Of a DNA stretch of 64,000 bases, positions 55,029 through 64,000 are shown piece by piece (position 1 is the first letter of the stretch; every line of letters starts with the position of its first letter). Below the pieces are notes generated by a model. It saw only the letters and a list, made by a program, of their open reading frames with translations. It did not search any database and was not told where the DNA came from. The stretch lies in the NCBI GenBank assembly GCA_014526335.1, contig JACTAT010000151.1, positions 310,001 to 374,000 on the forward strand. Reading direction: 5' to 3'. The position numbers were made by a program, and so were the translations under genes. Origin of the DNA: Chrysaora quinquecirrha. Taxonomy: Eukaryota > Cnidaria > Scyphozoa > Semaeostomeae > Pelagiidae.

Positions 55029-55660
55029 TCAGTGCCATTGATAATTCAGTGCCATTGATAACTTGAATACAGTCTGTAAAATTTTGTAGTTTTTCACTCT
55101 CTCGATAGCCCTTTCCACATGAACTCTAACAGACGCAATACGCCCCATCTGAATTTCATCTGTGAGATCAAGCTGCTCCCTCCCATCAAGAAAAGGTGGT
55201 ATATTTAGTGTTACACCATTAGGCAAATTATCATCTACCTCAAAGCCCCTGTCTGCCATTATTAAGTTACCTTCTTCAAGCAAATCATGTATGCCACTGT
55301 CTGCTGTAATTTGTCGATCTGAAAGCCTTCCTGCATAAAGATTTGAAACAAATGTAACAGCACCATTAGGGGCAATTCCAATCAACCCCTTAGCGGTGTT
55401 ATGATGTTTATAATTAGAAAACGTTGCTCACTGACTTCGGTATGAGGTTGGCATCTCAATGAAAATTTCTGTACATTCCAGAATCACTCTTGTGTATGGG
55501 TACAATTTCCGAAAACTGGCATAGTCTCCTTAACCGTTTGTTTGATGCCCAGATATGCAGCTGTCTAAACTGTGCATGCAAGAAATCAATCCAAGTGATC
55601 AAAATTCTGCTGATGCGGCTTGTAGAAATCCCAAATCTAATGCTTAGATCTCAGTTCCTA
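55029..55660 (-). pseudogene. DDE_Tnp_4 transposase, catalytic part, third element
   Basis: Minus strand from 55660: ISIRFGISTSRISRILITWI (helix-turn-helix type), then ILECTEIFIEMPTS (position of the first catalytic Asp, here Glu-Cys). After a frameshift, MIGIAPNGAVTFVSNLYAGR, NLIMADRGFEVDDNLPNGVT (second Asp) and VRVHVERAIERVKNYKIL (Glu). The same fold as the 9.5-kb transposase but clearly diverged. Confidence 0.8.
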
Positions 55661-56223
55661 TTTTAAGCCAAATTAACAGGACCACACTCCTAATCAGGGA
55701 CCACGCAGAATCTTAAAAAAGTGGATGTTTTGAAATGGCTGAAGGAAAATGTTGATAAATAAAATTTCTACTTTGGCTTAGATTGACCTTTTTCGTACTA
55801 ATTATCAACAAAGGTTGTCAAAAAACCAGCGCAATTGATTACTGAAAAATGAACCTCGTTTTACAAACAATTGCGTTAATATTAATATTTTGAAGTATTC
55901 ACCATAGATAGAGAAAACGAAAACTGTTTCTTCTACAGTGTACAAAATATTAACAACCAAGCAAATAGATAGGATGTAAACTTGAATAATGAAAATAAAG
56001 ATAGTAAACGTGTAACCTCAACTCAACATGAAAATTAACAGCAGTGTATTAACAGCAGCAGTGCACACCAATTGGCAATTTGAGCAAAATGTACGCCTAA
56101 CATTGAGATTTCAAGTCAAAATCCGTGCCGACGTGCCCCACCCTTCTTTAGAGTAGGAAGCATCCCTTCGACCTTTGTCGGTTGTGCAAAAAATACTTCA
56201 ATTAGTGTATGAACCAATACAAA

Positions 56224-57260
56224 CTACGAACTAGCTCTAATAATAATAACAAAATGTTTTATGACGAAATTGATATGGATTACGTCAAAATCTAACACGG
56301 TTTGGTTTTTTACTTTTGTCAGTCTATTTCTTTGTCTAAAATTGTCTGCTTCTTGAAATACGCCAATGAACCAGCCTTGCTGGTTTGCCTTCTCGGGAAA
56401 TCTTGCACAGCGATTTTTGCTTCTTAACCAATCGAGAGCAGCCTGCGATGGATCAAATGTTTCCAAGTCACACATGTTCTCAGATACGTGCAAGTAGTTC
56501 TAAGGGTTTCTGAAGGTAATGATGCCCTGTCTGACGTTTTAAGCTTGTTGTGTGTGCTGATAAGTCGCTCTACATCAGCGGAGTGCGGTTTAGCAGCCAC
56601 AACACGAGCGATGGCCGTTGTTAGAGTGGAGCATTTACCTTCTGAGGCTAAGACTCGAAGCAAAGTTTGTGTATTGAGCTTCTTAAGGTGCTCTATATAT
56701 ATCTGCTGCATCCCAATATTAATTAACGAAATCGCAAAGGGATAGATCTGGACAAACACTATTGTAGCAAGCCTTTAGTTGGTCGTTTGTAGCACTGGGA
56801 TCTAGGTTCTTCAGTGGGCTGAGTGCAGCTGTCGATTCCAAGCTATCTTCGTCAAGTCGTTTGTTTAGAAAGTCGATGAGTGATTGAATCACTTTGCTTC
56901 GTACTGCATCGATACTTCTCTTGTCCGTCACATATCTGTTATGGTTCCCTCTTCTTTGTCTTTGGTTCAGCACAGTTCCTAGGAATTGATACTGTCCATT
57001 CACAAGCTGTAAATCTGTTAAAAACAATTCTTCCCAACCTCCCAACAAAGAGACACGCTTCAGCTCCTCTAATCTTTGAAGAAATGAGTTCTTTTTCTTC
57101 CTCATCTTCCTCGCCATGGTTTTCATCCATCTCCTGCTTGTCTGTTTTTGTTTCTTCTTCAGTGTCCGACAACTCACTAGGCCCCGGCTCCTCATCATCA
57201 TCAACAGACTGTAACTCTCCTTGGTCATCTTTTTTCTTCAACCAGCCTAACATGATTTGA
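56224..57260 (-). pseudogene. hAT-type transposase C-terminal fragment
   Basis: Minus strand: an acidic region (57253-56939), SKVIQSLIDFLNKRLDEDSL (57228-56719 frame), then after a shift VLASEGKCSTLTTAIARVVA and AAKPHSADVERLISTHNKLK with TSDRASLPSETL. This is the hAT dimerisation-type block (hydrophobic/VER-NxLKT-R). It is followed by FDPSQAALDWLRSKNRCARF (56493 frame). Three frames and no N-terminal BED or DDE region, so only a remnant inserted in the third element. Confidence 0.65.
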
Positions 57261-57480
57261 TTTTAGACTTAAACAGTGGAATGTAAGAGAAATTTTACTT
57301 GAAACTTTGATTAATAGACGGGTTAACAGAACTGATCAGATCATATCAGAGTACTCAATCAAGTGATCGAGTCGAGTCCAACCTGGTGTTGTGTGTAATT
57401 GTAATGAACGAATCCATATGCGGTAACAATTCGGAACACATTTGTTTGTTTGTAAACTTATTTTATATCGATTCTCTAAT
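57261..57480. other. Short gene-free join between hAT and LINE fragments
   Basis: Contains AAACAGTGGAATGTAAGAG and an ACTGATCAGATCATATCAGA inverted motif. No gene. Confidence 0.35.
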
Positions 57481-58700
57481 TTCTAGCTTTCTACATTCAA
57501 AATATACATAGGAAACTAATCTAAATCGAAAATTAATAAATAAAATATATGTAATTATGTTAATCCATACTGACAAGCGTTGCAATTACAGTTTGGGCCA
57601 TCCCACTTTTTAATCATGTGTTTAAAACTGTTCAAATTTTCGGCGGATTTTATTTCATTCGGCAGGCCATTCCATATTTGCGGACCCAAAGATCGAAGTC
57701 TATTAGAGCCAAACGTGACCTGATTTGGTCTGTAATGCTGTAAGTCATTTAGGGTTTCGCGATGAGTAGATAGATGATTTTATTTTAAAGATATCATGCA
57801 TGAAAGATGGGTTTATATTTTTCAATGTCTTAAAAACCTCGATACAAAGAACCCTTAGACGAGAAACATGCATAGTACACCGTTCTGACTTCATCAGTAA
57901 TTCACTGTAAGAGGTTTGGTTGTCAGTATATAGAAATCTCAGGGCACGTTCTTGAATCTTTTCAATTTTTTGCAAAGCTTTAGATGATGAGAAATACCAA
58001 ACAAGAGGGCAATAATCAAAATTTGAATAAACGAAACTTTGGATAAGGATTTTCCTTTCATTAAAACCAATAAATTGTTTGAGTCTTTTCAAGACATTGA
58101 GTTGTGATGCAGCTTTTCTGCAAAGTTCAGAGATATGCTGTTCAAAATTTAGCTTATAATCTAGCTGTATACCCAGCAATTTGACAGTTTCTTCTGATTT
58201 GATCTCTTTGCCTTGGATATTAAAAATCTCTCCACTAGTATTTCTTTGATCCTTGCTAATGAGGAGTGCGTGAAATTTTTCTGGATTGGCTATCATTTGA
58301 TTTTGGTTCAGCCAATTCAAAGCTACCCCACCTTCTTCTTCTAGTACCTCAATCAAATTTGATAGAGTCTTAGAAAAATAAGCTAGAGTGTTATCGTCAG
58401 CATAATTGTGTAATGTTGCTCGGTTAATGAACAAAAATAGATCGTTTATATAAATATTGAAGAGGATAGGACCCAAAACCGAGCCCTGAGGCACCCCTGA
58501 CAAAATTGTTTGGAAAGAGCTATATGTATTATTCTAACAGACTGTTTCCGCCGTTTTAAGTAAGAGTAAATAAGGACCAGAGCATTTTCATCAAAACCAT
58601 AGGCATGTAATTTGGCTATAAGTAAATCGTGTGGAATGCAATCGAAGTTATATTGTTCCCTAAACAGAATGTGTAATTACTTCTTTTACACCTGTTCAAC
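57481..58700 (-). pseudogene. CR1/jockey-like LINE fragment, RT C-terminal half
   Basis: Minus strand. A frame-shifted start reads YSYLKRRKQSVRI (about 58590), then an open frame 58503-57745: SGVPQGSVLGPILFNIYIND, NYADDNTLAYF (catalytic Asp pair), LLGIQLDYKLNFEQHIS, YCPLVWYFSS and IQERALRFLYTDNQTSY. After a shift it reads GSNRLRSLGPQIWNGLPNEI and ends with CNACQYG at about 57560. A 5'-truncated LINE copy, different from both other LINEs in the window. Confidence 0.85.
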
Positions 58701-58987
58701 ACTTTGTCACATCAATGTCTTAGCCTAATGATTAATTTTCAACAACGCGCCTCTAAGCGTGTTAAGTACTGTGTTACACAGGAAAAGGAACACAAGTTTC
58801 AACTTTACGGGATGAAAAAAATTTTTTCAAGACCACAGATTCTGATTTTCAAGACCACACTTCTGATTTTCAAGACCACAAAGTGTGGACAAGACCACAC
58901 TAAAATAGGCACTGTTAGATCTTCTTAGGGGAATGCATTCCTTAACCTTACAAGCAACAAGAAAAATTCTTCCTCAGCAGTCAGACG
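58701..58987. other. Gene-free stretch with TTTTCAAGACCACA repeats
   Basis: TTCAAGACCACA-type units occur about four times at 58828-58903. Otherwise nothing is recognised. Confidence 0.5.
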
Positions 58988-59640
58988 TCACTTGTGCCCC
59001 CGTTTCAACGAGCTTGGGTCTGTTTTGTTGTCTGTGTTCGTGTTTGAACCCCAGTAATTTAAGGAGCTTGCTACAGGTTCTAAAAAGTCCAACACTGCTT
59101 TGAGCAAGCCGTATGAATCAAAACCAGTGTAAAACTTAAACTGTGCTTGATTGTGTTTAAACCAGTCAATGCTTAATTTATTTTCATTCACCACCTGCTG
59201 TAGTCTGCCAACTTGTTCTTGCAGTTGTTTTTCTTTATTTTCAAATCCAATGGTCAGTTTATGTATTTCAGTTGTCAGCTGCTCCACCCTAGACTTTAGC
59301 TGCTGTTCCTTAGAAACCTGTGCGATTCACCTTCATTTACGATTTCGTTTGTCCATTCCATTACAATAGGATCTCTTAAAGCATCAATACTGTTGTGGGT
59401 ATTCCTAGGCTTGTTGCTAGTGGGCCTAATTGCCTTCGGAAAAACCGTCGGGATTTTGTTCATTGGATAGTCTTCTTTCCACCCTCGAAATGGGCAGAGC
59501 AAACTCTGTGAGATGTGGACGAAACATAGTTCTTCCTGCTTATCATTGCTAATACTTTTTTCTAGTACAGCATCTTTTGGAATGACATAAAATTGCAGCT
59601 CTTTGTTTCTCTTGGAGTTGTTGTAGAAGAGCGGAACACA
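58988..59640 (-). pseudogene. THAP and coiled-coil part of the third element's transposase
   Basis: Minus strand: CCVPLFYNNSKRNKELQFYV starts a THAP finger (about 59640), followed by VIPKDAVLEKSISNDK, CPFRGWKEDYPMNKIPTVFP and a linker (59502-59296). A frame shift leads to a coiled coil (EQLTTEIHKLTIGFENKEKQ) and FKFYTGFDSYGLLKAVLDFL with NYWGS (59287-58988), the block before the helix-turn-helix in this family. The catalytic part continues at 55660 beyond the inserts. Confidence 0.75.
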
Positions 59641-59857
59641 ACATGTAATTCCAACCCCACTATTCTTTTTACTGCTGTTTTCCGTAAAATCTTCGAAAAA
59701 AGCTGTTCATTTACGACGATGTACTTCTTTGTGAACCTTCTCTTCGTGAACCTCTGGCCATTTTCACAGATCTGGCAAAGCTGAATACAACTCCCAGAAT
59801 GCATTGCGGACTTTTTCAAAAGAGGGAACGGGGATTTGCCGTGTCCAGAGATACAAA

Positions 59858-60627
59858 TTACTAAGAAACTGTGTTGCGTCACAAACTATGGGCCCGAAAA
59901 TAACAATTTAACTCAATTCCTGTTCAACAAATGCGTAAAGCGGCAAAATGGTATAAGAAATGAAAAAATAACTGTGAATTGAAAAAGCACAAGGCACCTC
60001 TGTTTCAGAAATATAGGTTTTTTACTTTACGGGCCCTTCAATTTCACATTTGTTGAATATATGTTCCGGATGCTTTAAAGTGTTCCTTATCAATGTATCC
60101 AACGATTTAACTTGTTCTGGCAATGAGTGTCCCGGTCAGCCTATGTAAGACAAACTTCATGATAAATTATCTTTACTATGATTGTTAGAGGACTTGGGAC
60201 TCCAGAAGGATCGAAGATTGATGCTGTTGATTTGAAAATGCCTCTTTGCGTTCGACTGTGTTCATTCTTTATTACATTTGGATAACTGATTGACATCTCG
60301 GCTGTTGATGTATTCCACTAAACATCAAGAACCTTTGTCGAGTTTACTTCTTTTCTAGAAAATTCCTCTGTAAGCTGTGGGTCATTTGACTTCCATTTGT
60401 GCAGGTCGAATTTTGCTTCTTTTAATCGTTGCTCCAGCTTTATCTCCACTGATGTAGCTCTTCGGGTGTATCTGCTCATCCAACGATATCAACATAGTAG
60501 AGACTCTTAAGAGCTTTCTTATCTCAGCCCCAGTTGCTTATTGACTAGTAGCTTATTAAATGAAAGAGACCTTTAGGTGACTCGTGGTATAGAAATAGAT
60601 TTCACTAAAATTTGATGAAAAAGGAAA
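59858..60627. other. Gene-free stretch
   Basis: No gene or repeat recognised. Confidence 0.4.
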
Positions 60628-61811
60628 CAGTGGCGTAGCCAGTATTAAATGCATGACTGATTGGCAAACAAACGGCACAAAGGGGGGGGGCGGTCGCCCC
60701 CAATAGTTGAAAAGTTGGTGTTTTAGAAAAGTCCATTTCTGCAATAAAATCAGTGGGGGGGGGGGTAAGAGAAATTCTAACAACGTTTGGGCAATAAATG
60801 TTTTTCATTTTCGAAAAAGAGTAGAGATATCATTCCACCTCACCTGCTCGGTTCCAAGGAAAATGTTCTACGACTAATATTATGCGGCAATTAACGCCAC
60901 ATGTTTACTATTGTTCAACCCACACTCCCCTCCTTTTGCAATAGGTCTCGATGTGTGAAGGGTTCTAAAGGTACGGACCTTTCTTGTGTTTTTACGATCC
61001 CGTAGGACAGATTTAAAATTTATTCAAAAGACCTCTCTAGCGTATTCTTGCTGTGGTGAAAAGTGAAAACGTCAATCTCCTTTCTCTCGTTGTCGAAATA
61101 AAGTGAGATAGAACAAAAAGGCAAAACCACGAAAAATTAGTAGATTAAACGAAAGATCACACAACACAGTGCATGTTTCTAGTAGATAAACGTAGCGTAG
61201 AATGAAAATTTTCACCGCTTCGCATAATAAGTATGTATTTTTGGCTGGAATGTTCTTCATCAACAAGAAAGCAAGTGTTTCCAACAAACAGGTGAGGTGA
61301 GATGTCTTCGGATATCGAGTATGTAACACAACACAATAGGCAAGCAAAAAAATATGCATTCTATGCGATACTAGAGGTTGGAAAATTAAAATTTTTCCGG
61401 GGGAGCATACCCCCGGACCCCCTAGTTTTGTGTGCCTTCCTTTAATCAATTTGAGACTATTTCCGTGTTTTCATACTAAAAAACGCATGGTAACAAATTT
61501 TGTGTTTACAACGTAGATATTTGGTAGCTTTCATGAATTTCAATGGTCTAAGAACAAGTTTTTCCTGGCATAGCAATAGACGCTGTACGAAGATTGTAGG
61601 TCCGTTGTCATGAAATTATTGTGAAAAGCAAGAATTGTCCAGCATATTTTCTCCGTTTGAAAGCCCATCAAATCTCTTTTCTAGATAGTTATTTTACGAC
61701 CTGTAGAAGGTCATGGTCCTAGAAGCCGTTTTACGACCTGCAGGGCAGGCCCCGGACCCCCATGATTTTTGGTCTTTTGCCCCCAAAGCCAAGACCCTGG
61801 CTACGCCACTG
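60628..61811. mobile_element. 1.2-kb non-autonomous transposon with CAGTGGCGTAGCCAG ends
   Basis: CAGTGGCGTAGCCAG at 60628-60642 is repeated inverted at the right end (61797-61811). Subterminal G runs (60681-60689, 60756-60767) and GGGGGAGCATACCCCCGGAC (61400-61419) are typical of this kind of element in invertebrates. No transposase. The ends resemble hAT-type termini, but an 8-bp target duplication is not evident (AAAGGAAA versus AACGCATA). Confidence 0.65.
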
Positions 61812-62790
61812 AACGCATAGGGAATTGTTTAACATAGGCCTACTAAGTGATGGGGGCAATTGCTCCCATGAGCCCTTTTTCAACCTTTGGCCTGAAAGAT
61901 AGTAAATAATTTGCTAATTATTACAACACATTACTTATTATCACATTTCTCATTGCCCAATGATGGGAGATGGATCTCTTCCCAAACGTTGCACTACTAA
62001 ATATCAAAGGCTTGTCTAGATAAGCCTAATTAATTTCTAGCCCACTGTATATTAACTTCATTTTATTCTGAGAAACCTATTTTCAACTAAATTCACATAC
62101 TCTACCTATACATATACTATACTACCTTTTTACATTTCGATCTTTCATGAGTTTGAAAAAGCAGTTCTAGGCCCACCTTTTGTGAACGATTCACAGCGGT
62201 CCTAGTAGGCCTAACCTTTGTTTTTGTAAACGATTCCCATCGCCATTTCGAAGAGGAAACCTGTTAGGCCAACCGAAAGCTATATCTATAACGTTTAGGC
62301 AATCATCAGAATCTTTTATTCCGGAACAGTGCCTGATAACTTACCGCCAAGAAGTACCAAGAAGTAAGAAGAGGCAAGACCAATGCTAATAGCCGTCTGC
62401 CATTACTCTGTTCTCAACATTGAACTCCATGAACAGATTCGGACAATCGAGATTAACCAGGGAGACAAAAGAACAATCAATTTCTCGCATTACAATAGAT
62501 TACAATAGACAAACAATACTTTTCGCAATGCATCATCAGGAACAATGAAACAATGCCGCATTGGACGACACGAAGCACGAAATGCTCCCCATCCATACTC
62601 CTCGCACTTCTCGCGAGTCAAAAAATGTATTTTTGCCATACAATAATACTATTATCCATTGAACAACCAGTTTCTTAATTTTGCGGCTAGTACAGAAAGT
62701 TATCACCGCTCAGGCCAAAAGGAAATATCGCTCAGCTTATTGTGTACAATTTTCGGTTTTGTGGCGTTTTCAAAGATAAATCTTGGACAA
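61812..62790. other. Gene-free stretch with a MITE half copy
   Basis: About 61979-62030 resembles the right arm of the palindromic MITE at 36610-36660 (AAACGTTGC, CTACTAAATATCAAA). Nothing else recognised. Confidence 0.4.
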
Positions 62791-62797
62791 TATATTT

Positions 62798-63306
62798 TGA
62801 GCAAAAATGAGGTGTGAGACAGGGTAATATTCCCTCTACTATTCCTTCAATGTCGAGTCCGTGTCATATGTTCATTATGCGTTCTGCTTTGAAAATTAAA
62901 CGTAAATCGACAAGGTTAAAGCTGGCAGGGGCCAGTTGCTATCAGACATCATAAAAGATCTATTGTTATTTCGTAATAGACAATAACCTCACTCTATTGT
63001 GCAGTTCAGAGAATCATTGCCGTGACAATCTTGCTTTCAAATTAAAGTGATTAAATACGCCACTTTTAAAATGCACTTCCTCAGCCTTGCCGTTTCCCTT
63101 TAAGAAATAGCTACTGCATTGATTTAAGGGAGAAAGGGATCAAATAGCAGAATGTTACAATTTTTCTTAAAATTTATGTCAAAGATTGATCTTGATAATA
63201 TAAACTGAGAAAAACATCAAGTGTGAGACAGGGTAACATTCTCTGCCCCCTTGCCTCAATGTTGAGCCTGTGTTAGATGTTAATTTCGCACTTTGCTTTG
63301 AATTTT
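62798..63306. repeat. Diverged direct repeat (two copies of about 100 bp)
   Basis: GTGTGAGACAGGGTAA with downstream CCTCAATGTTGAGCCTGTG and TTTGCTTTGAA occurs at about 62812-62900 and 63221-63306, with roughly 80 percent similarity by eye. Non-coding. Confidence 0.6.
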
Positions 63307-63807
63307 AAAAACTACACTCCTTCTTTTTTTAAACTAGAAACAGCTACCGCTAGGTGCCCGCAGCTTGCAATAGCAAAGGATCCTCTCAATTTTTTAGGTT
63401 TGCTAAATCAAGTTACAATTCAAAACTTGTAAAGCACTACTGGTATCCAAGATTGAAAATACCACAAGCAAAAGCCAATGAAACGCAGTAAAGATCAAAT
63501 ACTACTAAATAAATTGATGAAACACATATCGAATTCTACTCACACACCCTTTGTTGACTGAATTTAAAAGCCATCATGTTTAAACTAATTTTACTTCAAA
63601 GCTTCCCTCTCTTATTATGTTTAGCCCATGCCAGGCCGCCATGACAAATAACGCTTTTCAGACGCAAAATTTAACATAAGAAAATGGTCTTCAAACAGTG
63701 ATTCTCGTTTAACGCGCAACGAAAATGCAGAATTCAACAGCGAAAGATATAGAAAAATTAAAGATATAGTTAAAGATATAGAAAAATTGCATTTAGTTAA
63801 AGTTTAA
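63307..63807. other. Gene-free stretch with short AAAGATATAG repeats
   Basis: AAAGATATAGAAAAATT/AAAGATATAGTTAAAG repeats at 63743-63790 lie just upstream of the BEL/Pao fragment. Confidence 0.4.
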
Positions 63808-64000
63808 GTGAAGGATAATGAACTTAAAGTCCTAGGGTTATCTTGGAATCCACATCATGACATGATGAAACTCGATTTGTCTATGTTCAATGAAAGCACT
63901 GCGCAGGAGATAATAAAAAAACGCGATGCCTTAAAAACAACCGCACAGTTTTATGATCCGTTGGGACTTGTCGCACAAATCCTAGTTCCACTAAAGCGAC
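63808..64000 (+). pseudogene. BEL/Pao LTR retrotransposon pol fragment (continues off window)
   Basis: The open frame from 63808 reads ELKVLGLSWNPHHDMMKLDL, then KKRDALKTTAQFYDPLGLVA and QILVPLKR. VLGxxW...K+..L...A..FDPLGL is the hallmark of the region after the RT in BEL/Pao Pol proteins. A TAA lies directly upstream, and the RT palm motif itself is not seen before it, so this is a 5' truncated or broken copy. Its right end is beyond the window. Confidence 0.85.

Larger units (their letters stand above)
52412..59857. mobile_element. Third THAP/DDE plus YqaJ transposon, decayed and interrupted
   Basis: The left end (GGGACACAGAATCTGCC, then CCCCGTTCCCTCTTTTGAAA) matches the inverted right end (GGACACGGCAAATCCCCGTT, then CCCTCTTTTGAAAAAGTCCG). 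Shared blocks extend to GGGAGTTGTATTCA, about 90 bases. On the plus strand it carries a SWIM/YqaJ-type gene (52528-54858) and on the minus strand a THAP/DDE transposase (59640-55029), convergent as in the 9-23 kb mosaic. A further 3.3 kb is foreign (hAT and LINE pieces at about 55660-58970). Confidence 0.75.

Noticed and set aside
61072..61449. 125-codon minus-strand open frame
   Set aside because: It lies within the CAGTGGCGTAGCCAG-ended non-coding transposon and has no recognisable domain.
1..64000. tRNA genes
   Set aside because: I looked for TRGYNNA...GGTTCRANYCC-type box pairs with a cloverleaf and saw none, but a covariance scan was not possible here.

Overview
This is animal nuclear DNA that is AT-rich, intron-bearing and dense with transposable elements (TEs). 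A cnidarian or a similar marine invertebrate fits best. The repeated 5S-like sequences resemble cnidarian-type 5S rRNA. The TE mix (THAP transposases of several superfamilies, P-like, Penelope-like, BEL/Pao, LINEs) is usual for such genomes. That identification is inference. I see only one convincing host gene, a two-exon alpha-kinase on the minus strand at 1795-3236. Nearly everything else is mobile or satellite-like, mostly as nested, partly decayed copies.

Layout, left part: a mariner-like MITE (674-1080); the alpha-kinase gene; a T-rich tract; a nearly intact minus-strand LINE (4202-8580); then an ISL2EU-like transposon mosaic bounded by matching terminal inverted repeats and AT dinucleotides (9338-22855). 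ISL2EU elements carry a THAP/DDE transposase and, in the opposite orientation, a SAP-SWIM-YqaJ nuclease protein. The mosaic holds two partial copies, a 500-base N gap (12752-13251), an insert ending in a near-perfect 243-bp palindrome, and a second THAP/DDE element (16380-19306) whose accessory protein ends in a Ulp1-type protease domain instead of YqaJ.

Middle part: a tandem array of 5S rRNA-like units with an exact 330-bp period on the plus strand (23305-24699), and the same family on the minus strand (34572-45702). The minus array is interrupted by a 2.2-kb TA-flanked element (35092-37307) and by a LINE (about 39807-45107). Facing ends of the two arrays form an inverted duplication whose arms also contain the THAP exon of a Kolobok-like transposase. 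The roughly 8-kb loop holds the rest of that transposase, a P-element-like locus with two abutting convergent genes, and a Penelope-like reverse transcriptase.

Right part: a long-arm foldback element (45789-46850), a non-coding 5.5-kb direct-repeat unit (46853-52383) containing a 46-bp palindromic minisatellite, a third decayed THAP/YqaJ element (about 52412-59857) split by hAT and LINE fragments, a transposon with CAGTGGCGTAGCCAG ends (60628-61811), and the start of a BEL/Pao pol fragment running off the window end. All calls come from reading the sequence and translations; no database search was run.
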